Notes: generated by a model not told the origin, from the letters alone. DNA of 64,000 nt from Chryseobacterium sp. JUb7 (GCF_024806495.1 NZ_JANUFF010000008.1:124001-188000); one strand, 5' to 3'; shown: positions 38,101-48,494, counted from the stretch's first letter. Program-made: numbers and translations.

Positions 38101-39592
38101 AGTGAGAGTAGAAGACGGAACAGATGAAGGCATTAATTCTAAAAATATTGTTCCCGGAAACGGAAAAATAACAACACAACTTAAGCAGGATTGGGGAATG
38201 AATGATGTTTGGAATGATTTAATACTTCCACGTTTTGAAAGAATGAATCAACTAACCGGTTCAACAGATTTCACTACTTGGAATGAAAACTATCAAAAAT
38301 TTTTGCCTACCGTACCTATTGAATTTTCAAAAGGATTTTCAAAAAAAAGAATAGACCATCGCCATCATGCTTTAGATGCTCTTGTGATTGCCTGTGCAAC
38401 AAAAGACCATATAAATTTACTGAATAATCAATCTGCAAAGTCAGAAACGAAACGGTATGATTTGAAAAAGAAATTGATGAAGTTTGAGAAGGTAGTCTAT
38501 AAGCATTCACACTCTGGCGATACAATTGAAAGAGAAGTTCCAAAACAATTTTTAAAACCTTGGGATAATTTCACATTAGATGCAAAAAATAGTTTAGAGA
38601 AGATTATTGTCAGTTTTAAACAAAACCTTCGTGTTATTAATAAGGCTACCAATTACTATGAAAAATATGTAGAGAGAGATGGATTGAAAAGAAAAGAAAG
38701 GGTAGAGCAGACCGGAATGAATTGGGCGATAAGAAAATCTATGCACAAAGATACTGTTTCTGGTAAAGTAGATTTACCTTGGCTAAAAGTTCCGAAAGGA
38801 AAAATACTGACAGCAACTAGAAAAAGTCTTGATGCATCTTTCGATCTAAAGTCAATAAATTCTATTACTGACACGGGAATCCAGAAAATTCTTAGAAATT
38901 ATTTGGAATTTAAAGGCAGTCCTGAGTTGGCTTTTTCTCCTGAAGGAATCGAAGATATGAATAAAAATATCGAGAAATTTAATGATAATAAACCTCACCA
39001 ACCAATAACAAAAGTTAGGGTTTTTGAATTGGGGAGTAAATTTCAGGTGGGTCAATCTGGAAACAAAAAAGATAAATATGTAGAAGCTGCAAAAGGAACT
39101 AATTTGTTTTTTGCAATTTATGAAGATAAAAATGGGAAGAGAAGTTATGAGACTATTCCTTTAAATGAAGTGGTTGAAAGGCAAAAGCAGGGATTAACAT
39201 CTGTCCCATTAGACAATGAAAAGGGTAACCAATTATTATTTGATTTATCTCCAAATGATTTAGTTTATGTACCAGAAGCAGATGAGAGTATAGACAATAA
39301 TTTTACATTATCTATTTTGAACAAAGAGCAAATCAGTAGAATTTATAAAGTTGAAAAAACTTCTGGAACTGAATGTTATTTTGTTCGTCAAGATATTGCT
39401 TATTTAATAAAACAGTATGATTCGAAAACAAAAATTGGAGAATTAGAAAGTCAAAATAAATTACAGGTAACTATGACAGATGATAGAATTAAAATTGCAG
39501 ATGTATGCCTGAAAATAAATTGTGACAGGTTAGGAAATATCAGTTTTTTAACAAAAGAAAAAGTAAAAAAAATGTTTGATGAATACAGATAA
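35198..39592 (+). CDS. cas9: type II-C CRISPR-associated endonuclease Cas9
   Basis: RNA-guided DNA endonuclease of 1464 residues, among the longer II-C Cas9s, as is usual in Bacteroidota. All nuclease residues are visible: RuvC-I D9 (ILGLDLGTNSIGWAL), the arginine-rich bridge helix (RTDYRSVRRLRERFLLRRER), RuvC-II E738 (EIHIELGREMK), HNH H860 (YEIEHIIPQSRYFDDSFSNK) and RuvC-III H1056/H1057 and D1060 (DHRHHALDALVIA). The protein should therefore cut both strands. ATG 35198 gives MMKNILGLD; a weak -7-like TATTTTTA lies at 35164. The divergent tracrRNA lies just upstream. The 3' end overlaps the PIN gene by 14 bp. Operon order cas9-PIN-cas1-cas2 with no csn2 or cas4 indicates II-C. Confidence 0.97.
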   Translation: MMKNILGLDLGTNSIGWALIQQDFQNKQGVILGMGSRIIPMSQDILGDFGKGNSVSQTAARTDYRSVRRLRERFLLRRERLHRILNVLNFLPEHYASQIDFEKRFGKFKTETEPKLVYHNGEFIFKKPFQEMISDFKNHQPQLLENDKKIPYDWTIYYLRKKALTQKIEKEELAWLILNFNQKRGYYQLRGEEEEENPNKLVEFYSLKIVNVLADELQKGKSDIWYSLILENGWIYRRSSKTPLFDWKDKIKDFIVTTDLNDDGSIKIDKEGNEKRSFRSPSENDWTLVKKKTEQEVEKSHKTVGAYIYETLLQNPKQKIKGKLVRTIERKFYKEELKQILEKQKKFHSELQNDDLYIDCVRELYRNNEAHQLTLSKKDIVHLFMDDIIFYQRPLRSQKSSISNCTLEFRKYKDENGVEHIQYLKAIPKSNPYYQEFRIWQWIFNLNIYKKDSDENVTKEFLGSTKDFENLFEFLNNRKDVEQKQLIKFLLEQKDFKGKFLNAEAEKFRWNFIEDKKYPCNETKTMISSRLDKVEGISDEFLTREVEQNIWHIIYSVNDKIEYEKALKSFAHKNNLNENSFFEAFKKFPPFKSEYGSFSEKAIKKILPLMRIGRYWSYKDIIQDSKERIQKIITGEYDENIKDKVRDKAIHFTSENDFQGLQLWLAQYIIYGRHSEASMIGKWNSADDLEEFLKGFKQHSLRNPIVEQVITETLRVVKDIWLKYGNGAKDFFNEIHIELGREMKLPAQEREDLTRKISENENTNLRIKALLAEMINDAAVENVRPYSPMQQEILKIYEDGILKSDIEIEDDILKISKTAQPSPSDLKRYKLWLEQKYKSPYTGQIIPLNKLFTPEYEIEHIIPQSRYFDDSFSNKIICESAVNKLKDNYIGLEFIKKFGGTIIERGNQKPLAVLKQDEYEDFIKKTYANNRGKRNKLLLEEIPEKMIERQLNDTRHISKYISGVLSNIVRVEDGTDEGINSKNIVPGNGKITTQLKQDWGMNDVWNDLILPRFERMNQLTGSTDFTTWNENYQKFLPTVPIEFSKGFSKKRIDHRHHALDALVIACATKDHINLLNNQSAKSETKRYDLKKKLMKFEKVVYKHSHSGDTIEREVPKQFLKPWDNFTLDAKNSLEKIIVSFKQNLRVINKATNYYEKYVERDGLKRKERVEQTGMNWAIRKSMHKDTVSGKVDLPWLKVPKGKILTATRKSLDASFDLKSINSITDTGIQKILRNYLEFKGSPELAFSPEGIEDMNKNIEKFNDNKPHQPITKVRVFELGSKFQVGQSGNKKDKYVEAAKGTNLFFAIYEDKNGKRSYETIPLNEVVERQKQGLTSVPLDNEKGNQLLFDLSPNDLVYVPEADESIDNNFTLSILNKEQISRIYKVEKTSGTECYFVRQDIAYLIKQYDSKTKIGELESQNKLQVTMTDDRIKIADVCLKINCDRLGNISFLTKEKVKKMFDEYR

Positions 39593-39985
39593 AATAGCAA
39601 TTGATGCAAATGTACTTTTATATGCTTATGATAATAGTAATATAAACAAGCAAGATAAAGCTATAGAGATATTGCTCCAAAAACCATTTGCTAGTCAATT
39701 AGTTATTTTCGAATTTATAAAAGTTCTTGAAAGAAAATTTAAAATGGACAAAAAAGATATTATGAAACTTACTCTAAAAGTGCTTGAGGAATTAGTTTAT
39801 CCACTTGTTCAACACAGTGATATTCATAATTATGCTCACTTTTTAGTTCGAAGATATAACTATGGGTTAAGTGATATTTTAATACTTTCAGATTCAATAC
39901 TTAATAACTGTTCTGTTTTGCTATCAGAAGATATGTGTGACGGAATGGTTGTAGACAAAAAATTGAAAATTGTTAATCCCTTTTT

Positions 39986-39989
<4 letters not shown>
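39579..39989 (+). CDS. PIN-domain ribonuclease-like protein inside the cas operon
   Basis: 136 residues, a complete PIN (VapC-like) domain. Acidic metal-binding residues expected for the fold are present: D9 in KIAIDANVLLYAYD, E45 in VIFEFIKVLERKF, D99 in YGLSDILILSDSI, and E118/D119 in LLSEDMCDGMVV. The C-terminal KIVNPF is a hallmark of the PIN subfamily with a SEDM.dG...iVNPF ending. PIN proteins are mostly RNases, often toxins. No antitoxin gene accompanies it. ATG 39579 lies inside the cas9 end (14-bp overlap) and the TGA overlaps the cas1 ATG by 4 bp, so it is translationally coupled and co-expressed with the Cas proteins. A TTG at 39576 also opens the frame, but ATG is preferred. A CRISPR role is inference from placement. 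Confidence 0.88.
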
Positions 39990-41214
<1,225 letters not shown>

Positions 41215-41235
41215 TTTTTCAATTCTAAATACAAA

Positions 41236-41268
41236 AATAATCTACTGAAAACCAGTAGATTATTTTTT
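41236..41268. terminator. bidirectional terminator between cas2 and the CRISPR array
   Basis: 12-bp perfect stem: 41236-41247 AATAATCTACTG with 41253-41264, loop AAAAC, T-run on plus (TTTTTT) and A-rich upstream. It would stop the cas operon on the plus strand and array transcripts on the minus strand. It also fills most of the 57 bp where an array leader would be expected. Confidence 0.85.
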
Positions 41269-41271
41269 GAG

Positions 41272-44167
41272 GTTGTGTGTTATCACGAAGATAATAAAAT
41301 TTGAAAGCAATTCACAACTAAAAACACGCAATCTTAATTTAGGATCGTGTTGTGTGTTATCACGAAGATAATAAAATTTGAAAGCAATTCACAACGCATA
41401 GCTACACCTGATACATTTCCTGAGAGTTGTGTGTTATCACGAAGATAATAAAATTTGAAAGCAATTCACAACATATTAGAAAAAGCAATGTCTATAACTA
41501 AAGTTGTGTGTTATCACGAAGATAATAAAATTTGAAAGCAATTCACAACTCTTGATATGGTCTGTTATTAGTTTCAAGTGTTGTGTGTTATCACGAAGAT
41601 AATAAAATTTGAAAGCAATTCACAACCGCCAGTTAATCCAGTGTCGCCTTTCGGACGTTGTGTGTTATCACGAAGATAATAAAATTTGAAAGCAATTCAC
41701 AACACTCGGAAAGTAATTGAATTGCCTTTTCTCGTTGTGTGTTATCACGAAGATAATAAAATTTGAAAGCAATTCACAACGATACCAGTTTAAAGTTGGT
41801 GTGTCGGAATGTTGTGTGTTATCACGAAGATAATAAAATTTGAAAGCAATTCACAACCGCCTTTATCTCCTTTAGGAGGCATTTGGCGTTGTGTGTTATC
41901 ACGAAGATAATAAAATTTGAAAGCAATTCACAACTGTTTCCCGTTGCACTATCTCTTCCTATTTGTTGTGTGTTATCACGAAGATAATAAAATTTGAAAG
42001 CAATTCACAACTACCTCCCTTAGCATTCTTAAAGCCCCCTAGTTGTGTGTTATCACGAAGATAATAAAATTTGAAAGCAATTCACAACGTTAAAGCCGAG
42101 CGCCGTGTTAAAGCCGTCGTTGTGTGTTATCACGAAGATAATAAAATTTGAAAGCAATTCACAACTGATACCTCAACTTCTTTGTTTAAAATCATGTTGT
42201 GTGTTATCACGAAGATAATAAAATTTGAAAGCAATTCACAACAAATTCTGCCTGAATGTTTACACGATCTTTGTTGTGTGTTATCACGAAGATAATAAAA
42301 TTTGAAAGCAATTCACAACTAAAGTTCCACTTTATCAAATAACTTAAACGTTGTGTGTTATCACGAAGATAATAAAATTTGAAAGCAATTCACAACAAGA
42401 GCCTCGATGTCGGCGTAAGCTTTTACGTTGTGTGTTATCACGAAGATAATAAAATTTGAAAGCAATTCACAACTAATGCGAGCGCATTAATTCCGCTTTA
42501 CGAGTTGTGTGTTATCACGAAGATAATAAAATTTGAAAGCAATTCACAACGGATAGGCTAAATCTATCGGTTTACGCGTCGTTGTGTGTTATCACGAAGA
42601 TAATAAAATTTGAAAGCAATTCACAACTACAGCAGGTTTTGGATCAAAACAAAAGTAGTTGTGTGTTATCACGAAGATAATAAAATTTGAAAGCAATTCA
42701 CAACTATATAACATTTGTTATGTATTATTTTTTAGTTGTGTGTTATCACGAAGATAATAAAATTTGAAAGCAATTCACAACGGTTTTCGGTCAACGGCTT
42801 TGGAAGGCCTTGTTGTGTGTTATCACGAAGATAATAAAATTTGAAAGCAATTCACAACTAAAGCAAAATATAATTATCATTATCCATCGTTGTGTGTTAT
42901 CACGAAGATAATAAAATTTGAAAGCAATTCACAACTGCCCTTGGAAGGGTAAAGGTGCCTGTACAGTTGTGTGTTATCACGAAGATAATAAAATTTGAAA
43001 GCAATTCACAACCAATTCTTGCTATAACTTGAGAACGCAACTGTTGTGTGTTATCACGAAGATAATAAAATTTGAAAGCAATTCACAACGCATGTGAATG
43101 GAGGGCTTCCATTTTCCCAGTTGTGTGTTATCACGAAGATAATAAAATTTGAAAGCAATTCACAACGTGATTATGTCAATGGAATAAAAAACTGGTGTTG
43201 TGTGTTATCACGAAGATAATAAAATTTGAAAGCAATTCACAACTGCTCTACTACGTTGTCTTCGATAGACCCGGTTGTGTGTTATCACGAAGATAATAAA
43301 ATTTGAAAGCAATTCACAACGGAATATCATTTAGTAATAGATAATTTTCGGTTGTGTGTTATCACGAAGATAATAAAATTTGAAAGCAATTCACAACAAG
43401 CTATCTGAAGTCTCGCCTTTGCTTGCGGTTGTGTGTTATCACGAAGATAATAAAATTTGAAAGCAATTCACAACGCATTTTAATAAATGCCTTGTAATAT
43501 CTTTGTTGTGTGTTATCACGAAGATAATAAAATTTGAAAGCAATTCACAACACGAGGACTTATCATTATTGAATGCACAATGTTGTGTGTTATCACGAAG
43601 ATAATAAAATTTGAAAGCAATTCACAACCTAAGCTTAACGGGTTACCGTTCATTGAATGTTGTGTGTTATCACGAAGATAATAAAATTTGAAAGCAATTC
43701 ACAACCGGCACAGGTTCAGGATGTAATTCTGGTGGGTTGTGTGTTATCACGAAGATAATAAAATTTGAAAGCAATTCACAACGTAAGCTTCGTGTAACTT
43801 ATGTTTTATCATGTTGTGTGTTATCACGAAGATAATAAAATTTGAAAGCAATTCACAACAATAACGACTACCATCACATAAAAAAAAATGTTGTGTGTTA
43901 TCACGAAGATAATAAAATTTGAAAGCAATTCACAACAGACTCTATGACAGAAAAGATAATCCGGCTGTTGTGTGTTATCACGAAGATAATAAAATTTGAA
44001 AGCAATTCACAACTACTGTAACAAAAGCGGATAATAGTACAAAGTTGTGTGTTATCACGAAGATAATAAAATTTGAAAGCAATTCACAACAAATAATAAT
44101 CTCCATATTCAGACATAAAAGTTGTGTGTTATCACGAAGATAACAAAATTTGAAAACAATTAAGATA
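41272..44167 (-). CRISPR. type II-C CRISPR array: 38 repeats (47 bp), 37 spacers (30 bp)
   Basis: Repeats start at 41272 and recur every 77 bp to 44121 (37 exact periods), so spacers average exactly 30 bp, and those I read are 30 bp. On the plus strand the repeat begins GTTGTGTGTTATCACGAAG and ends GAAAGCAATTCACAAC. The crRNA-sense repeat is the minus strand, beginning GTTGTGAATTGCTTTC, because that end pairs with the tracrRNA. Repeats 1-37 appear identical. The last (44121-44167) has two substitutions and a diverged final ~6 bp. On the minus strand each repeat contains TTG-N21-TATCTTCG, a near-match to the Bacteroidota promoter. Spacer N starts at 41319+77(N-1). I saw no spacer matching elsewhere in this window by eye. 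Confidence 0.98.
44121..44167 (-). repeat. terminal degenerate CRISPR repeat, promoter half retained
   Basis: Compared with the consensus it has T to C and G to A changes (TAACAAAA; GAAAACAATT) and then diverges to TAAGATA in place of TCACAAC. The retained part carries TATCTTCG on the minus strand. The lost part is the tracr-pairing end, which no spacer on that side would need. Confidence 0.85.
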
Positions 44168-44228
44168 AGAAAGTAGAAATTATATTGAAATTTTCTGAAG
44201 TTGCAGTTATTCAAGATTATCAATAATT

Positions 44229-44250
44229 AGAGGGAATATTATCCTCTTTT
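44229..44250 (+). terminator. weak hairpin with T-run downstream of the array
   Basis: 5-bp stem AGAGG (44229-44233) with CCTCT (44243-44247) and a short T-run. It could stop any plus-strand transcript leaving the array; weak. Confidence 0.35.
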
Positions 44251-44258
44251 AAAATGAA

Positions 44259-44286
44259 ATCAGCACAATCGGTTGACTGTGCTGAT
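44259..44286 (-). terminator. probable terminator of the TonB-plug gene
   Basis: 9-bp perfect stem ATCAGCACA (44259-44267) with TGTGCTGAT (44278-44286), located 20 bp beyond the minus-strand stop at 44306; the following T-tract is weak (TTTCATTTT). Confidence 0.55.
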
Positions 44287-44305
44287 AAATGTATTTTATT
44301 AATAA

Positions 44306-46693
44306 TTATTTGATTTCATAATAATAAAGAGGAGTATCGTTATTTCTGTCATATCCCATAATAATTATTTTATAATGTTTGGCATCATCATTATTGAAGA
44401 ATTCTACTTTTGTCGGTTCATTGGGTTGCACTTCTAAGTATGGATTCCAATATAAAACACTGCGGGTGTCGCTAGGGAGTGCTTTAAAGCTTTCGTTATC
44501 GTAAGAAGGATTGTTGAAAGGAACTTCTTTATCGTAACCATTCAGTGTTATTTGTCTTAATTGAGAAGGCTTGCTGGTGTCGGATACAGTTCCTCCACCT
44601 CTGCGGGTGTAAATAGCGATAGCTCCGTTTCCACCGCCTCCGGCAAAAATTCCTTTAATCACTTTGACCATGGCAATATCTGAAATGGAAATACTTGAAA
44701 TCTGATTAGCATCAGCTGGCATTTCATCAAGATATAACCCTACTTTATCGCCTCTCAAATAAGGGGTATAAGTTCCGTCTTGCAATCGCACCTGTAGTCC
44801 GGCAACTCTTCCCTGCAGCCATTGTAGAACATTGGACGAGCCTAATGCCTGAGGATTATTCACAAAATCAAAAACTTCTTCATTGGCACTTCTGAATAGT
44901 GCGCTGCTTAGCTGAGCATTTAATTTTTTTGTACTGTTTTTTCGTTCTCCTTTCAGTTTTATTTCCTCAATATCGGTCAGCTTATCATTAATGATTTTTT
45001 GAGTACTGATTGTAGTGAGTGAACGGGAAACTTCTGTAGGGATCTTATCCTCGGATGTACGTTCAGTAAGCTTAAAAATACTTGTAGGTAAAGCTTTTCT
45101 ATAGGGTATAAAATCAAAATTAGGCTGAAAAAAAACAGATGATTCATTTTTTAATCCTTTTTGATCAGAGTTTAATTGATAAGAAAATTTCATAGAATCT
45201 TCAAATAATAGATTATTTAAAGCAAAAAATCCATTACTATCCGTTTTCACCTGAAAAAACTTAGTTCCTGAACCGGAATCAAAGATCAGATTAAGATCTG
45301 TGTTGGGAGCGGGTTGTCCTTTGATATTGACTTTTCCTTTATAAGAGAGATAATTTACCGGTGTATTTCTGATCATAGGGTAGTTTCCCGACATTATTGT
45401 TTTCCATTCGAAACGTTTCCATTTTTCTGAAATAAGAATGGCATCTAATGCCTCTATATTTCTGTTTTTAACAAAATACTGTGCGGGATTTACAATTTGA
45501 GATGTAATATCGCCGGTAAGCCATAACGAGCTTAAAAGACTTTCCTGATCTTCCGTACTTTCTGTATTGGCGTCCATCACGACAACAGTATAGTCTGAAT
45601 AGTTAGGGTCTTTGGTAATGGTAAATGAATTTTGTCCTCTTGGAATATCATTAATAGATAAAGGCTGTAAATTTGGCTGTTTTATTTGCAGAGATTGTGG
45701 TTGAACAAAAGAGAGCCTTTGAACAACGATATTTTCTTTATCATCAAAAACAGTCAGTTGGAGGATGCCGTTAACCAGTTGGTTATTTGGAATAGAATAA
45801 GAAGTGTCGTTATTAATCTTAGCGACCCGGGCTTTGTAAACAAGCTGATTGTTTATCGTTCCTAATATTTTATAAGACGGAGATCCTTGTGGTAAATTAT
45901 TCGTTTTAAGTGTGTATTTAATATGATCAGGGTTACTTGTTACCTGAAGGTTTATACCTGAGGCTGAAACTTCAGGCAGATCAATATTTTGTTTCTGTCC
46001 TTTATCATCCTGAACGATCAGTTTGTATTTCTTACCTGTTTTTGGAGTAATACTGAATGATCCTGCATTTTGATCATATCCTTTAAAGGTGGCAATTTTT
46101 GTGTCAGGATTTTCCGAATCGACTATATATCCATCCCAAATTGACGGAGTAGCGCCTTTTGACTGTAAACGTACGGCAAATTTTGTGTTAATACCGTCTA
46201 TAAATGAACCGCTTTCCGGATATACGGCAGCGCTCCAGTTTGCAGAAGTGTCAATAATTAACTTTTGTGGTGATGAAGGATTGTACACTGCAATAGGTTT
46301 TATCACCTGAAAATCTTCACTAAAATTAGTCATCCAGGTGGTGTAAGCTCTCACGTAATAAACGTCTTCTTTTAATGTTTCCGGAAGACTGATGCTTCCG
46401 CTTCCTTCACCGTTAAGAAGAGGAACTATTTTTTTCCCGATTTGTTTTTTGTTACTGTCATATAATTCAACAAATAAAGATGTTGAAATCGTTGATGAAC
46501 TGTAGCCTTCGAATACAAAAGATTTAAACCATAAGTTTTCTCCTGCTACAAAATTATTTTTATTAAACAGCAAATGTATTTTTTCCTGCGGGTACTTTTG
46601 TTCAAATGTTTTAAGAGCCTGTTCAGCTTTCTCCTGGGCATTAAAAGATGTAAGACAGCCTAAAACAAATAATAGAATGAGTTTTTTTGACAT
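44306..46693 (-). CDS. outer-membrane-associated MG2-like / TonB-plug domain protein
   Basis: 795 residues with signal peptide 1-19 (MSKKLILLFVLGCLTSFNA). The N-terminal half resembles an alpha-2-macroglobulin MG2-type beta domain (YPQEKIHLLFNKNNFVAGEN, LWFKSFVFEG, VYYVRAYTTWM), followed by a carboxypeptidase-regulatory-like segment (GKVNIKGQPAPNTDLNLIFD). About residues 630-720 form a TonB-receptor plug (VLQWLQGRVAGLQVRLQDGT, ISDIAMVKVIKGIFAGG, GAIAIYTRRGGG). No barrel follows, so it is not a transporter by itself. Such proteins are widespread in Bacteroidota; role unknown. Confidence 0.82.
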   Translation of the reverse strand: MSKKLILLFVLGCLTSFNAQEKAEQALKTFEQKYPQEKIHLLFNKNNFVAGENLWFKSFVFEGYSSSTISTSLFVELYDSNKKQIGKKIVPLLNGEGSGSISLPETLKEDVYYVRAYTTWMTNFSEDFQVIKPIAVYNPSSPQKLIIDTSANWSAAVYPESGSFIDGINTKFAVRLQSKGATPSIWDGYIVDSENPDTKIATFKGYDQNAGSFSITPKTGKKYKLIVQDDKGQKQNIDLPEVSASGINLQVTSNPDHIKYTLKTNNLPQGSPSYKILGTINNQLVYKARVAKINNDTSYSIPNNQLVNGILQLTVFDDKENIVVQRLSFVQPQSLQIKQPNLQPLSINDIPRGQNSFTITKDPNYSDYTVVVMDANTESTEDQESLLSSLWLTGDITSQIVNPAQYFVKNRNIEALDAILISEKWKRFEWKTIMSGNYPMIRNTPVNYLSYKGKVNIKGQPAPNTDLNLIFDSGSGTKFFQVKTDSNGFFALNNLLFEDSMKFSYQLNSDQKGLKNESSVFFQPNFDFIPYRKALPTSIFKLTERTSEDKIPTEVSRSLTTISTQKIINDKLTDIEEIKLKGERKNSTKKLNAQLSSALFRSANEEVFDFVNNPQALGSSNVLQWLQGRVAGLQVRLQDGTYTPYLRGDKVGLYLDEMPADANQISSISISDIAMVKVIKGIFAGGGGNGAIAIYTRRGGGTVSDTSKPSQLRQITLNGYDKEVPFNNPSYDNESFKALPSDTRSVLYWNPYLEVQPNEPTKVEFFNNDDAKHYKIIIMGYDRNNDTPLYYYEIK

Positions 46694-46899
46694 GGTAGTT
46701 TAGAAATTGTGTTTTAAAATTTGAAAGGGCAAAAATACATTTTTAGACTAATCATAACAACTGTTTATGCTGTATAGTTACATATTTAGGGGTATTAAGT
46801 GGTGTTGTGTTGAAAATTTAAGGACATTACGAGGTATTAGTTGAAAATAGTTTAAAAAATAAACCTGAAAGACTTTTTATTTTCTTGATCTATGTTAAG
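46694..46899. other. AT-rich spacer between divergent genes
   Basis: Lies upstream of the TonB-plug gene (minus) and the YceI gene (plus). Only the YceI promoter (46900-46928) is recognisable in the 322-bp gap. Confidence 0.4.
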
Positions 46900-46928
46900 T
46901 TGGTAGACTATTAATTTTTTTACTTTTG
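46900..46928 (+). promoter_or_regulatory. promoter of the YceI lipoprotein gene (TTG-N18-TACTTTTG)
   Basis: TTG at 46900-46902, 18-bp spacer, exact -7 TACTTTTG at 46921-46928; start site expected near 46935, giving a leader of about 80 nt before the ATG at 47016. Confidence 0.65.
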
Positions 46929-47015
46929 ACCTGTCGAAAACCTGAGATATTGATGTTTTTATTAAAATTTCAATATCTTAGATTGAATTAATAAACTTTT
47001 TACAATTCAAAAAAT

Positions 47016-47696
47016 ATGAAAAAACTTAGTGTAATTGCGTTAGTGGCTGTAGGATTATTGGCAGCATCATGTAACAAAGAAAAATCTGCAGATACAGCTG
47101 CAACATCTTCAGAGCAGACTGTTGCAGAAGGTAAAGGTGAAGTTTTACCGGTAGATGTAGCTGCTTCTGTTGTTAACTGGAAAGCTTTCCATAAAGGAGG
47201 TTTTGCACCACGTTGGGGAACCATCAATGTTAAATCCGGAGATTTAAATGTTGAAGGTGGACAACTTTCTGCAGGAAGCTTCGTTATTGATATGACATCT
47301 ATTAAAGTAGATCCTGCTTCAGTTACTGAAAAAGATAAAAAACCGGCAGATCTTGAGGCTCACCTTAAAAATCCAGACTTCTTTGACGTAGCAAAAAATC
47401 CAACTTCTGATTTCAAGATTACAAGTGTTACTGATCTTAAAGATGCACCAAAAGAGGGCGCAATTGCAGGAGCCAATAAAACAGTAAGCGGAAACTTAAC
47501 ATTATCAGGAAAAACAGTAAATGTAACTTTCCCTGCAAAAGTAGATGTTACAGAAAACTCGGCTGCTATTCAGGCTAAATTTACCGTAAACAGAGCCGAC
47601 TGGGGAATCAAATTCGGAACTGACGAAACAGATCCTGCAGAATGGATGATCAGCAAAGACATCGAAATTGCAGTAGATGTAAAAGCTAAAAAATAA
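47016..47696 (+). CDS. YceI-family lipoprotein
   Basis: 226 residues. Lipoprotein signal with lipobox LLAASC (Cys19), then a low-complexity Ala/Ser/Thr linker and a YceI beta-barrel (about 45-226). The family pattern is present: VVNWKAFHKGGFAPRWGTIN, GSFVIDMTSIKV, the HLKNPDFFDVAKNPTSDFKI motif, SGNLTLSGKTVNVTFP and the closing FTVNRADWGIKFG. YceI barrels bind isoprenoid-like lipids in periplasm or membrane surface; the ligand here is unknown. Own promoter and terminator, so monocistronic. Confidence 0.92.
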   Translation: MKKLSVIALVAVGLLAASCNKEKSADTAATSSEQTVAEGKGEVLPVDVAASVVNWKAFHKGGFAPRWGTINVKSGDLNVEGGQLSAGSFVIDMTSIKVDPASVTEKDKKPADLEAHLKNPDFFDVAKNPTSDFKITSVTDLKDAPKEGAIAGANKTVSGNLTLSGKTVNVTFPAKVDVTENSAAIQAKFTVNRADWGIKFGTDETDPAEWMISKDIEIAVDVKAKK

Positions 47697-47722
47697 TTGT
47701 TAGATTATAACTAATCTACAGG

Positions 47723-47752
47723 GCTGCTTTCTTTTGAAGGCAGCTTTTTTCA
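47723..47752 (+). terminator. Rho-independent terminator of the YceI gene
   Basis: GCTGC (47723-47727) pairs with GCAGC (47740-47744), extended inward by CTTTC/GAAGG-type pairs to a TTTT loop; T6 follows. Confidence 0.75.
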
Positions 47753-47805
47753 TGCAACAGATGTGTTTTTTATTCATATAATCTTTAGATTTAATAATTT
47801 AAATC

Positions 47806-48189
<384 letters not shown>

Positions 48190-48191
48190 TT

Positions 48192-48494
48192 ATGGAATCT
48201 TGTTTTAGATTTGTTCATATGTTTTATTTATTAATTGTAGTCAATCTTATCAGTTTTATCATTTTTGGTTTAGACAAAAGAAAAGCCATCCAACATCAGA
48301 GAAGAATTTCAGAGTCATTTTTATTGACGGTGACATTTCTTGGAGGGACATTTGGAGCTGTTTTGGCAATGCTTATTTTCAGGCATAAAGTATCGAAAAA
48401 ATCTTTTTTGTGGAAATTTGGGGTGGTTATTTTGATACAGCTTGTTGTTTTTTATTTTCTAAAAGAGAAGTTCAAAATAAGTTCTTTTCTTTGA
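48192..48494 (+). CDS. DUF1294 small membrane protein
   Basis: 100 residues with three hydrophobic segments (about 8-25, 43-63 and 74-91). The DUF1294 pattern is visible: FIIFGLDKRKAIQHQRRISE then LLTVTFLGGTFGAVLAMLIF and RHKVSKKSFLWKFGVVI. Function of the family is unknown. An ATG at 48219 is an alternative start that would remove nine residues before the first helix. Confidence 0.8.
   Translation: MESCFRFVHMFYLLIVVNLISFIIFGLDKRKAIQHQRRISESFLLTVTFLGGTFGAVLAMLIFRHKVSKKSFLWKFGVVILIQLVVFYFLKEKFKISSFL

Noticed and set aside
35198..39592. Inactivated or truncated Cas9
   Set aside because: All RuvC and HNH catalytic residues and full length are present.
39300..39600. Antitoxin gene preceding the PIN gene
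   Set aside because: The whole upstream stretch is cas9 coding sequence; no small overlapping frame resembles an antitoxin.
41319..44120. Self-targeting spacers within this window
   Set aside because: By-eye comparison found no match to window genes; the rest of the genome cannot be checked.
41272..44167. Plus-strand orientation of the CRISPR array, continuing the cas operon
   Set aside because: The anti-repeat next to cas9 pairs with the minus-strand repeat end, and the nexus and T-run terminator are only coherent on the minus strand.
43978..44223. 81-codon minus-strand reading frame at the array end
   Set aside because: It is built from repeat and spacer sequence; a by-product of the array.
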